Assembly: GCA_034096865.1 (NCBI GenBank)
Contig: JAWQFJ010028286.1
Location: 1 to 17,652, forward strand
Reading direction: 5' to 3'
Length of the DNA: 17,652 nucleotides
From: Theodoxus fluviatilis
Taxonomy: Eukaryota > Mollusca > Gastropoda > Cycloneritida > Neritidae
Below are positions 7,427 to 17,652 of this stretch, piece after piece. The translations under genes were made by a program, and so were the position numbers. The notes beneath the pieces were generated by a model. The model saw nothing but the letters and a program-made list of their open reading frames with translations. It was not told the origin of the DNA and did not search any database. Position 1 is the first letter of the stretch, and every line of letters starts with the position of its first letter.

Positions 7427-8050
7427 AAATGCGTTTGTGCGGCTTCAGCCTACTCTATCCTAGGTCAATGGACGATACCAGTGTTTTCGCACCTCACCAT
7501 GAGCAGTCAAGATAAGAGAGATGTCATCAGAGGATTACGGTGGTACGGGGTGGGGAATGGTGGTGTAAGAGGGGTAGAGTAGGGGATAGTAGGGTTAGGG
7601 CGTGGGTGGAGGGTAGGTGGGAGATGATGCAGTTTATGAATGCAATGAAATATTGTGAGATTAATGACGTATTCGAGTAACACTTCTATTCAGTCCATAA
7701 CGATGGCCATGGCGCAATATAACAAGTCCATTGGATATTTCTGTTCAACTCAATGTAATTTCATGATTTGTGAACATGTGAAAAGGAACAGTAACCAGTC
7801 AGGGAGTGGGTGGGTGAGTGAATGAGTGAGTAAGAACGGAATTACATCTCCACGTCATTGCTAAATTATAAACAGTATACTGTATGTGAAATACAATTAT
7901 TGTTTGCTATACATATCTTAGTTGTCAAGAAGTCACCGTTTGCAATCTTGTTCCCCGGCCTCATTGGCTGTATGAGTTGCAATATGTAATGTGTTCATCA
8001 TGTACAATGAATGTACCCCCTAAATTGAATAAAGTAATTTTAATTGATTT
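7427..8050 (+). mobile_element. downstream part of B2 element, with different 3' terminus
   Basis: About 620 bp follow the B2 stop, much longer than the ~165 bp in B1. The stretch ends TTGAATAAAGTAATTTTAATTG (AATAAA 8028-8033), which only partly resembles the B0/B1 terminus AATAAAGTGATTTGATATG. It leads into the 17-bp minisatellite instead of (TATG)n. Either this is another family's tail inserted after a truncated B2, or a B subfamily with its own target. No coding similarity was seen. A G-rich segment is annotated separately. Confidence 0.5.
7540..7622 (+). other. G-rich segment with G-quadruplex potential
   Basis: Repeated runs of three to four Gs. The stretch 7592-7613 reads GGG-TTA-GGG-CGT-GGG-TGGA-GGG, a textbook four-run G-quadruplex pattern with 3- to 4-base loops. 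More G runs lie on both sides. It sits in the presumed 3' UTR of B2. The TTAGGG inside is single and not a telomere array. Confidence 0.7.
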
Positions 8051-8842
8051 CGCTAGTTCTCATTTATCGCAACTTTACAATCGTCGCAACTTTTCATTCA
8101 TCGCTACTTTTAATTCATGGGCTACTTTTTATGCATGACTAGTTCTCATGTATCACAACTTTACAATCATCGCAACCTTTCACTCAGCGCTATTTTTCAC
8201 TCTTCGCTATTTTTCACTCTTCGCTATTTTTCACGCATCGTTAGTTCTCATTTATTGCAACTTTTCATTCATTGCTACTTTTCACTCATTGCTACTTTTC
8301 ACTCATTGCTACTTTTCACTCATTGCTATTTTTCACGCATCGCTAGTTCTCATTTATCGCAACTTTTCATTCATTGCTACTTTTCACTCATTGCTACTTT
8401 TCACTCATTGCTACTTTTCACTCATTGCTACTTTTCACGCATCGCTAGTTCTCATTTATCGCAACTTTTCATTCATTGCTACTTTTCACTCATTGCTACT
8501 TTTCACTCATTGCTACTTTTCACTCATTGCTACTTTTCACGCATCGCTAGTTCTCATTTATCGCAACTTTTCACTCATTGCTACTTTTCACGCATCGCAA
8601 GTTCTCATTTATCACAACTTTACAATCGTCGCAACTTTTCACTCACCGCTACTTTTCATTCATCGCTACTTTTCACGCATCGCAAGTTCTCAATTATCAC
8701 AACTTTACAATCGTCGCAACCTTTCACTCACCGCTACTTTTCATTCATCGCTACTTTTCATGCATCGCAAGTTCTCATTTATCGCAACTTTTCAGTCGTC
8801 GCTAGTTTTCACGCATCACTACTTTTCACTCTTTCACCTTGA
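8041..8842. repeat. 17-bp minisatellite with 102-bp and 85-bp higher-order repeats
   Basis: About 46 units related to TTTTCACTCATTGCTAC. Variant units of type TTCTCATTTATCGCAAC mark the higher-order period. They start at 8057, 8143, 8245, 8347, 8449, 8551, 8602, 8687 and 8772, giving steps of 86, 102, 102, 102, 102, 51, 85 and 85. From 8245 to 8550 there are three nearly identical 102-bp (6 x 17) blocks. From 8602 to 8771 there are two 85-bp (5 x 17) blocks with TTTACAATCGTCGCAAC units. Since 17 is not a multiple of three, the frames that read through it are a by-product. Confidence 0.92.
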
Positions 8843-8945
8843 ACGTGTTGTTTTGGTTTCGTTTTTGCATCCATTTTTACTTTCATGTTCGGCTTTAGTT
8901 TTTTTTATTTCATTCGTTTTTTCATTCTTTTTTCATTCTCTTCTC
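8843..8945. other. T-rich transition sequence
   Basis: About 100 bp of T-rich sequence between the 17-bp minisatellite and the (CTTT)n tract, with TTTTTTATTTCATTCG-like stretches. No feature is recognised. Confidence 0.5.
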
Positions 8946-8948
8946 TTC

Positions 8949-9011
<63 letters not shown>

Positions 9012-9064
9012 GTCTTTCTTTCTGTCTTTCTTTCTTTCTGTCTTTCTTTCTGTCTTTCTTTCTG

Positions 9065-9163
<99 letters not shown>

Positions 9164-9212
9164 GTCTTTCTTTCTGTCTTTCTTTCTGTCTTTCTTTCTG
9201 TCTTTCTTTCTG

Positions 9213-9244
<32 letters not shown>

Positions 9245-9251
9245 TTTTTTT

Positions 9252-9322
<71 letters not shown>

Positions 9323-9347
9323 GTCTTTCTGTCTTTCTGTCTTTCTG

Positions 9348-9378
<31 letters not shown>

Positions 9379-9395
9379 GTCTTTCTGTCTTTCTG

Positions 9396-9431
<36 letters not shown>

Positions 9432-9432
9432 T

Positions 9433-9515
<83 letters not shown>

Positions 9516-9580
9516 GTCTTTCTGTCTTTCTGTCTTTCTGTCTTTCTTTCTTTCTTTCTTTCTGTCTTTCTGTCTTTCTG

Positions 9581-9631
<51 letters not shown>

Positions 9632-9712
9632 GTCTTTCTGTCTTTCTTTCTTTCTTTGTTTCTTTGTTTCTTTCTTTCTTCCTTTCTTCTTTCTTTCTTC
9701 TTTCTTCTTTCT

Positions 9713-9787
<75 letters not shown>

Positions 9788-9872
9788 GTCTTTCTGTCTT
9801 TCTTTCTTTCTTTGTTTCTTTGTTTCTTTCTTTCTTTCTTCCTTTCTTCTTTCTTTCTTCTTTCTTCTTTCT

Positions 9873-9959
<87 letters not shown>

Positions 9960-9962
9960 GTC
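8946..9962. repeat. 1-kb (CTTT)n microsatellite with CTGT variants
   Basis: Almost pure pyrimidine for about 1 kb. Single CTGT units are arranged in clusters: 9010-9070 and 9162-9215 at 8- to 12-bp spacing, and 9320-9345, 9377-9395, 9513-9541 and 9562-9580 at 8-bp spacing. A poly-T interruption lies at 9244-9252. Near the right end a segment containing GTTTCTTTG and TTCC/TTCT variants is duplicated (about 9630-9720 and 9786-9880). The lysine/arginine/glutamate or phenylalanine/leucine/serine frames across it are not genes. Confidence 0.95.
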
Positions 9963-10220
9963 TGTCTGTCTTTGTGTCTTTCTGGACACACGGCGTCTCC
10001 CTACGCGCTTCGTAAGAGGCGAATAAGTAGAAAATCATGAATTGACAGTATGCTAATTAGTTCTGGTGATTTCGCGATCAATGACCTTATATAGAGCATT
10101 AAGGCTGATGGGCGGTTAAACTTCATTCATTCATTAATTTAGGGGTTTTTCCTCCCTTTCCTCGTGTTCGTTTTGTATAACCTACCGTACAGCATGCACT
10201 TGTTTGTATTTGTCTGTGGT
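9963..10220. other. low-copy spacer between (CTTT)n and the satellite
   Basis: About 260 bp with no gene. It contains a probable retroelement tail at 10101-10136 (separate entry). The last 25 bp before 10221 show no partial satellite unit, so the left border of the satellite array is sharp. Confidence 0.6.
10085..10136 (+). mobile_element. probable SINE or non-LTR 3' tail with (ATTC)n
   Basis: GATGGGCGGTTAAACTTC followed by ATTCATTCATTAA. A short GGGCG-TTAAAC block followed by an ATTC repeat looks like the 3' end of common invertebrate retroelements, from general knowledge. The body of the element cannot be delimited, so the left border is arbitrary. Confidence 0.35.
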
Positions 10221-13200
10221 CTACTTTCGGTTTGTGCTTTCCCTTTGATGCAGCTTCCTCTTGCAGACTGAAACTACTTTCGGTTTGTGCTTTCCCTTTG
10301 ATGCAGCTTCCTCTTGCAGACTGAAACTACTTTCGGTTTGTGCTTTCTCTTTGATGCAGCTTCCTCTTGCAGACTGAAACTACTTTCGGTTTGTGCTTTC
10401 CCTTTGATGCAGCTTCCTCTTGCAGACTGAAACTACTTTCGGTTTGTGCTTTCCCTTTGATGCAGCTTCCTCTTGCAGACTGAAACTACTTTCGGTTTGT
10501 GCTTTCCCTTTGATGCAGCTTCCTCTTGCAGACTGAAACTACTTTCGGTTTGTGCTTTCCCTTTGATGCAGCTTCCTCTTGCAGACTGAAACTACTTTCG
10601 GTTTGTGCTTTCCCTTTGATGCAGCTTCCTCTTGCAGACTGAAACTACTTTCGGTTTGTGCTTTCCCTTTGATGCAGCTTCCTCTTGCAGACTGAAACTA
10701 CTTTCGGTTTGTGCTTTCCCTTTGATGCAGCTTCCTCTTGCAGACTGAAACTACTTTCGGTTTGTGCTTTCCCTTTGATGCAGCTTCCTCTTGCAGACTG
10801 AAACTACTTTCGGTTTGTGCTTTCCCTTTGATGCAGCTTCCTCTTGCAGACTGAAACTACTTTCGGTTTGTGCTTTCCCTTTGATGCAGCTTCCTCTTGC
10901 AGACTGAAACTACTTTCGGTTTGTGCTTTCCCTTTGATGCAGCTTCCTCTTGCAGACTGAAACTACTTTCGGTTTGTGCTTTCCCTTTGATGCAGCTTCC
11001 TCTTGCAGACTGAAACTACTTTCGGTTTGTGCTTTCCCTTTGATGCAGCTTCCTCTTGCAGACTGAAACTACTTTCGGTTTGTGCTTTCCCTTTGATGCA
11101 GCTTCCTCTTGCAGACTGAAACTACTTTCGGTTTGTGCTTTCCCTTTGATGCAGCTTCCTCTTGCAGACTGAAACTACTTTCGGTTTGTGCTTTCCCTTT
11201 GATGCAGCTTCCTCTTGCAGACTGAAACTACTTTCGGTTTGTGCTTTCCCTTTGATGCAGCTTCCTCTTGCAGACTGAAACTACTTTCGGTTTGTGCTTT
11301 CCCTTTGATGCAGCTTCCTCTTGCAGACTGAAACTACTTTCGGTTTGTGCTTTCCCTTTGATGCAGCTTCCTCTTGCAGACTGAAACTACTTTCGGTTTG
11401 TGCTTTCCCTTTGATGCAGCTTCCTCTTGCAGACTGAAACTACTTTCGGTTTGTGCTTTCCCTTTGATGCAGCTTCCTCTTGCAGACTGAAACTACTTTC
11501 GGTTTGTGCTTTCCCTTTGATGCAGCTTCCTCTTGCAGACTGAAACTACTTTCGGTTTGTGCTTTCCCTTTGATGCAGCTTCCTCTTGCAGACTGAAACT
11601 ACTTTCGGTTTGTGCTTTCCCTTTGATGCAGCTTCCTCTTGCAGACTGAAACTACTTTCGGTTTGTGCTTTCCCTTTGATGCAGCTTCCTCTTGCAGACT
11701 GAAACTACTTTCGGTTTGTGCTTTCCCTTTGATGCAGCTTCCTCTTGCAGACTGAAACTACTTTCGGTTTGTGCTTTCCCTTTGATGCAGCTTCCTCTTG
11801 CAGACTGAAACTACTTTCGGTTTGTGCTTTCCCTTTGATGCAGCTTCCTCTTGCAGACTGAAACTACTTTCGGTTTGTGCTTTCCCTTTGATGCAGCTTC
11901 CTCTTGCAGACTGAAACTACTTTCGGTTTGTGCTTTCCCTTTGATGCAGCTTCCTCTTGCAGACTGAAACTACTTTCGGTTTGTGCTTTCCCTTTGATGC
12001 AGCTTCCTCTTGCAGACTGAAACTACTTTCGGTTTGTGCTTTCCCTTTGATGCAGCTTCCTCTTGCAGACTGAAACTACTTTCGGTTTGTGCTTTCCCTT
12101 TGATGCAGCTTCCTCTTGCAGACTGAAACTACTTTCGGTTTGTGCTTTCCCTTTGATGCAGCTTCCTCTTGCAGACTGAAACTACTTTCGGTTTGTGCTT
12201 TCCCTTTGATGCAGCTTCCTCTTGCAGACTGAAACTACTTTCGGTTTGTGCTTTCCCTTTGATGCAGCTTCCTCTTGCAGACTGAAACTACTTTCGGTTT
12301 GTGCTTTCCCTTTGATGCAGCTTCCTCTTGCAGACTGAAACTACTTTCGGTTTGTGCTTTCCCTTTGATGCAGCTTCCTCTTGCAGACTGAAACTACTTT
12401 CGGTTTGTGCTTTCCCTTTGATGCAGCTTCCTCTTGCAGACTGAAACTACTTTCGGTTTGTGCTTTCCCTTTGATGCAGCTTCCTCTTGCAGACTGAAAC
12501 TACTTTCGGTTTGTGCTTTCCCTTTGATGCAGCTTCCTCTTGCAGACTGAAACTACTTTCGGTTTGTGCTTTCCCTTTGATGCAGCTTCCTCTTGCAGAC
12601 TGAAACTACTTTCGGTTTGTGCTTTCCCTTTGATGCAGCTTCCTCTTGCAGACTGAAACTACTTTCGGTTTGTGCTTTCCCTTTGATGCAGCTTCCTCTT
12701 GCAGACTGAAACTACTTTCGGTTTGTGCTTTCCCTTTGATGCAGCTTCCTCTTGCAGACTGAAACTACTTTCGGTTTGTGCTTTCCCTTTGATGCAGCTT
12801 CCTCTTGCAGACTGAAACTACTTTCGGTTTGTGCTTTCCCTTTGATGCAGCTTCCTCTTGCAGACTGAAACTACTTTCGGTTTGTGCTTTCCCTTTGATG
12901 CAGCTTCCTCTTGCAGACTGAAACTACTTTCGGTTTGTGCTTTCCCTTTGATGCAGCTTCCTCTTGCAGACTGAAACTACTTTCGGTTTGTGCTTTCCCT
13001 TTGATGCAGCTTCCTCTTGCAGACTGAAACTACTTTCGGTTTGTGCTTTCCCTTTGATGCAGCTTCCTCTTGCAGACTGAAACTACTTTCGGTTTGTGCT
13101 TTCCCTTTGATGCAGCTTCCTCTTGCAGACTGAAACTACTTTCGGTTTGTGCTTTCCCTTTGATGCAGCTTCCTCTTGCAGACTGAAACTACTTTCGGTT

Positions 13201-16200
13201 TGTGCTTTCCCTTTGATGCAGCTTCCTCTTGCAGACTGAAACTACTTTCGGTTTGTGCTTTCCCTTTGATGCAGCTTCCTCTTGCAGACTGAAACTACTT
13301 TCGGTTTGTGCTTTCCCTTTGATGCAGCTTCCTCTTGCAGACTGAAACTACTTTCGGTTTGTGCTTTCCCTTTGATGCAGCTTCCTCTTGCAGACTGAAA
13401 CTACTTTCGGTTTGTGCTTTCCCTTTGATGCAGCTTCCTCTTGCAGACTGAAACTACTTTCGGTTTGTGCTTTCCCTTTGATGCAGCTTCCTCTTGCAGA
13501 CTGAAACTACTTTCGGTTTGTGCTTTCCCTTTGATGCAGCTTCCTCTTGCAGACTGAAACTACTTTCGGTTTGTGCTTTCCCTTTGATGCAGCTTCCTCT
13601 TGCAGACTGAAACTACTTTCGGTTTGTGCTTTCCCTTTGATGCAGCTTCCTCTTGCAGACTGAAACTACTTTCGGTTTGTGCTTTCCCTTTGATGCAGCT
13701 TCCTCTTGCAGACTGAAACTACTTTCGGTTTGTGCTTTCCCTTTGATGCAGCTTCCTCTTGCAGACTGAAACTACTTTCGGTTTGTGCTTTCCCTTTGAT
13801 GCAGCTTCCTCTTGCAGACTGAAACTACTTTCGGTTTGTGCTTTCCCTTTGATGCAGCTTCCTCTTGCAGACTGAAACTACTTTCGGTTTGTGCTTTCCC
13901 TTTGATGCAGCTTCCTCTTGCAGACTGAAACTACTTTCGGTTTGTGCTTTCCCTTTGATGCAGCTTCCTCTTGCAGACTGAAACTACTTTCGGTTTGTGC
14001 TTTCCCTTTGATGCAGCTTCCTCTTGCAGACTGAAACTACTTTCGGTTTGTGCTTTCCCTTTGATGCAGCTTCCTCTTGCAGACTGAAACTACTTTCGGT
14101 TTGTGCTTTCCCTTTGATGCAGCTTCCTCTTGCAGACTGAAACTACTTTCGGTTTGTGCTTTCCCTTTGATGCAGCTTCCTCTTGCAGACTGAAACTACT
14201 TTCGGTTTGTGCTTTCCCTTTGATGCAGCTTCCTCTTGCAGACTGAAACTACTTTCGGTTTGTGCTTTCCCTTTGATGCAGCTTCCTCTTGCAGACTGAA
14301 ACTACTTTCGGTTTGTGCTTTCCCTTTGATGCAGCTTCCTCTTGCAGACTGAAACTACTTTCGGTTTGTGCTTTCCCTTTGATGCAGCTTCCTCTTGCAG
14401 ACTGAAACTACTTTCGGTTTGTGCTTTCCCTTTGATGCAGCTTCCTCTTGCAGACTGAAACTACTTTCGGTTTGTGCTTTCCCTTTGATGCAGCTTCCTC
14501 TTGCAGACTGAAACTACTTTCGTTTGTGCTTTCCCTTTGATGCAGCTTCCTCTTGCAGACTGAAACTACTTTCGGTTTGTGCTTTCCCTTTGATGCAGCT
14601 TCCTCTTGCAGACTGAAACTACTTTCGGTTTGTGCTTTCCCTTTGATGCAGCTTCCTCTTGCAGACTGAAACTACTTTCGGTTTGTGCTTTCCCTTTGAT
14701 GCAGCTTCCTCTTGCAGACTGAAACTACTTTCGGTTTGTGCTTTCCCTTTGATGCAGCTTCCTCTTGCAGACTGAAACTACTTTCGGTTTGTGCTTTCCC
14801 TTTGATGCAGCTTCCTCTTGCAGACTGAAACTACTTTCGGTTTGTGCTTTCCCTTTGATGCAGCTTCCTCTTGCAGACTGAAACTACTTTCGGTTTGTGC
14901 TTTCCCTTTGATGCAGCTTCCTCTTGCAGACTGAAACTACTTTCGGTTTGTGCTTTCCCTTTGATGCAGCTTCCTCTTGCAGACTGAAACTACTTTCGGT
15001 TTGTGCTTTCCCTTTGATGCAGCTTCCTCTTGCAGACTGAAACTACTTTCGGTTTGTGCTTTCCCTTTGATGCAGCTTCCTCTTGCAGACTGAAACTACT
15101 TTCGGTTTGTGCTTTCCCTTTGATGCAGCTTCCTCTTGCAGACTGAAACTACTTTCGGTTTGTGCTTTCCCTTTGATGCAGCTTCCTCTTGCAGACTGAA
15201 ACTACTTTCGGTTTGTGCTTTCCCTTTGATGCAGCTTCCTCTTGCAGACTGAAACTACTTTCGGTTTGTGCTTTCCCTTTGATGCAGCTTCCTCTTGCAG
15301 ACTGAAACTACTTTCGGTTTGTGCTTTCCCTTTGATGCAGCTTCCTCTTGCAGACTGAAACTACTTTCGGTTTGTGCTTTCCCTTTGATGCAGCTTCCTC
15401 TTGCAGACTGAAACTACTTTCGGTTTGTGCTTTCCCTTTGATGCAGCTTCCTCTTGCAGACTGAAACTACTTTCGGTTTGTGCTTTCCCTTTGATGCAGC
15501 TTCCTCTTGCAGACTGAAACTACTTTCGGTTTGTGCTTTCCCTTTGATGCAGCTTCCTCTTGCAGACTGAAACTACTTTCGGTTTGTGCTTTCCCTTTGA
15601 TGCAGCTTCCTCTTGCAGACTGAAACTACTTTCGGTTTGTGCTTTCCCTTTGATGCAGCTTCCTCTTGCAGACTGAAACTACTTTCGGTTTGTGCTTTCC
15701 CTTTGATGCAGCTTCCTCTTGCAGACTGAAACTACTTTCGGTTTGTGCTTTCCCTTTGATGCAGCTTCCTCTTGCAGACTGAAACTACTTTCGGTTTGTG
15801 CTTTCCCTTTGATGCAGCTTCCTCTTGCAGACTGAAACTACTTTCGGTTTGTGCTTTCCCTTTGATGCAGCTTCCTCTTGCAGACTGAAACTACTTTCGG
15901 TTTGTGCTTTCCCTTTGATGCAGCTTCCTCTTGCAGACTGAAACTACTTTCGGTTTGTGCTTTCCCTTTGATGCAGCTTCCTCTTGCAGACTGAAACTAC
16001 TTTCGGTTTGTGCTTTCCCTTTGATGCAGCTTCCTCTTGCAGACTGAAACTACTTTCGGTTTGTGCTTTCCCTTTGATGCAGCTTCCTCTTGCAGACTGA
16101 AACTACTTTCGGTTTGTGCTTTCCCTTTGATGCAGCTTCCTCTTGCAGACTGAAACTACTTTCGGTTTGTGCTTTCCCTTTGATGCAGCTTCCTCTTGCA

Positions 16201-17652
16201 GACTGAAACTACTTTCGGTTTGTGCTTTCCCTTTGATGCAGCTTCCTCTTGCAGACTGAAACTACTTTCGGTTTGTGCTTTCCCTTTGATGCAGCTTCCT
16301 CTTGCAGACTGAAACTACTTTCGGTTTGTGCTTTCCCTTTGATGCAGCTTCCTCTTGCAGACTGAAACTACTTTCGGTTTGTGCTTTCCCTTTGATGCAG
16401 CTTCCTCTTGCAGACTGAAACTACTTTCGGTTTGTGCTTTCCCTTTGATGCAGCTTCCTCTTGCAGACTGAAACTACTTTCGGTTTGTGCTTTCCCTTTG
16501 ATGCAGCTTCCTCTTGCAGACTGAAACTACTTTCGGTTTGTGCTTTCCCTTTGATGCAGCTTCCTCTTGCAGACTGAAACTACTTTCGGTTTGTGCTTTC
16601 CCTTTGATGCAGCTTCCTCTTGCAGACTGAAACTACTTTCGGTTTGTGCTTTCCCTTTGATGCAGCTTCCTCTTGCAGACTGAAACTACTTTCGGTTTGT
16701 GCTTTCCCTTTGATGCAGCTTCCTCTTGCAGACTGAAACTACTTTCGGTTTGTGCTTTCCCTTTGATGCAGCTTCCTCTTGCAGACTGAAACTACTTTCG
16801 GTTTGTGCTTTCCCTTTGATGCAGCTTCCTCTTGCAGACTGAAACTACTTTCGGTTTGTGCTTTCCCTTTGATGCAGCTTCCTCTTGCAGACTGAAACTA
16901 CTTTCGGTTTGTGCTTTCCCTTTGATGCAGCTTCCTCTTGCAGACTGAAACTACTTTCGGTTTGTGCTTTCCCTTTGATGCAGCTTCCTCTTGCAGACTG
17001 AAACTACTTTCGGTTTGTGCTTTCCCTTTGATGCAGCTTCCTCTTGCAGACTGAAACTACTTTCGGTTTGTGCTTTCCCTTTGATGCAGCTTCCTCTTGC
17101 AGACTGAAACTACTTTCGGTTTGTGCTTTCCCTTTGATGCAGCTTCCTCTTGCAGACTGAAACTACTTTCGGTTTGTGCTTTCCCTTTGATGCAGCTTCC
17201 TCTTGCAGACTGAAACTACTTTCGGTTTGTGCTTTCCCTTTGATGCAGCTTCCTCTTGCAGACTGAAACTACTTTCGGTTTGTGCTTTCCCTTTGATGCA
17301 GCTTCCTCTTGCAGACTGAAACTACTTTCGGTTTGTGCTTTCCCTTTGATGCAGCTTCCTCTTGCAGACTGAAACTACTTTCGGTTTGTGCTTTCCCTTT
17401 GATGCAGCTTCCTCTTGCAGACTGAAACTACTTTCGGTTTGTGCTTTCCCTTTGATGCAGCTTCCTCTTGCAGACTGAAACTACTTTCGGTTTGTGCTTT
17501 CCCTTTGATGCAGCTTCCTCTTGCAGACTGAAACTACTTTCGGTTTGTGCTTTCCCTTTGATGCAGCTTCCTCTTGCAGACTGAAACTACTTTCGGTTTG
17601 TGCTTTCCCTTTGATGCAGCTTCCTCTTGCAGACTGAAACTACTTTCGGTTT
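10221..17652. repeat. 53-bp satellite DNA array, 140 copies plus 13 bp, running off the right edge
   Basis: Each unit begins CTACTTTCGGTTTGTGC, has CCCTTTGATGCAGC in the middle and ends CTTGCAGACTGAAA. The length of 7432 bp equals 140 x 53 minus one deleted base plus 13 bases. I found only two departures from the consensus. One is a C to T at 10348 in copy 3, the other a missing G near 14522 in copy 82, where CTTTCGTTTG replaces CTTTCGGTTTG. Stops occur in all frames, so there is no coding potential. The left border is sharp. The array continues beyond the window. Confidence 0.97.

Noticed and set aside
7592..7600. Interstitial telomere repeat (GGGTTAGGG)
   Set aside because: Only one TTAGGG occurs, within a generally G-rich stretch.
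8905..10038. Lysine/arginine/glutamate-rich frames on the minus strand
   Set aside because: Direct translation of (AAAG)n. All three minus-strand frames are open in parallel, which a real gene would not show.
8148..10040. 630-codon open frame on the + strand spanning the minisatellite and (CTTT)n
   Set aside because: The first part is a 17-bp repeat read in rotating frames and the rest is FLS repeats from CTTT. No domain, and no coding signature.
10221..17652. CRISPR-like array
   Set aside because: The unit is continuous with no variable spacers, and the context is eukaryotic repeat DNA.

Overview
The window looks like repeat-rich, non-genic DNA from an animal nuclear genome. Evidence for this is long (CT)n, (TATG)n and (CTTT)n microsatellites, several decayed non-LTR retrotransposon 3' ends, and a large tandem satellite. 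There is no bacterial-style operon, no rRNA or tRNA, and no host gene I can support. The style of the retroelement tails (AATAAA followed by a short repeat such as AATC, ATTC or TATG) suggests a marine invertebrate, perhaps a mollusc. That taxonomic guess is inference only.

Positions 1-3958 hold a same-orientation train. An (AATC)n retroelement tail at the left edge is followed by (CT)n. Then come three 5'-truncated copies (here A1, A2, A3) of one non-LTR family, each starting at the end of a (CT)n tract and ending with a related 3' end (ATGGGC, then AATAAA) that runs into the next (CT)n tract. Their coding remnants cover the region after the polymerase domain plus a C-terminal CCHC zinc knuckle.

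Positions 3959-5240 hold no recognisable gene. Four unrelated short tandem repeats (periods 28, 33, 24 and 19 bp) and a pair of back-to-back hairpins are packed into about 700 bp.

Positions 5241-8050 hold a second train, from a different retroelement family (B). It ends in GCAATAAAGTGATTTGATATG and runs into (TATG)n. Two coding remnants (B1, B2) encode the C-terminal restriction-like endonuclease of R2/R4/NeSL-type elements. B2 keeps an open frame of about 180 codons with the RHN, RPD and PD-x14-E signatures. A 1-kb (TATG)n tract with ordered CATG and CACG blocks separates the first B tail from B1.

Positions 8041-8842 are a 17-bp minisatellite with 102-bp and 85-bp higher-order repeats. Positions 8946-9962 are a (CTTT)n tract with an internal duplication. 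After about 260 bp of low-copy sequence containing another probable retroelement tail, a 53-bp satellite runs from 10221 to the right edge. It has 140 copies plus 13 bp, with only two differences that I found.

The most interesting result is the association of two different non-LTR families with two different microsatellites, all in one orientation. This points to site-specific insertion into, or seeding of, simple repeats. The nearly mutation-free 53-bp satellite is the second. The long open frames in the repeats are by-products of repeat composition and are not annotated as genes.
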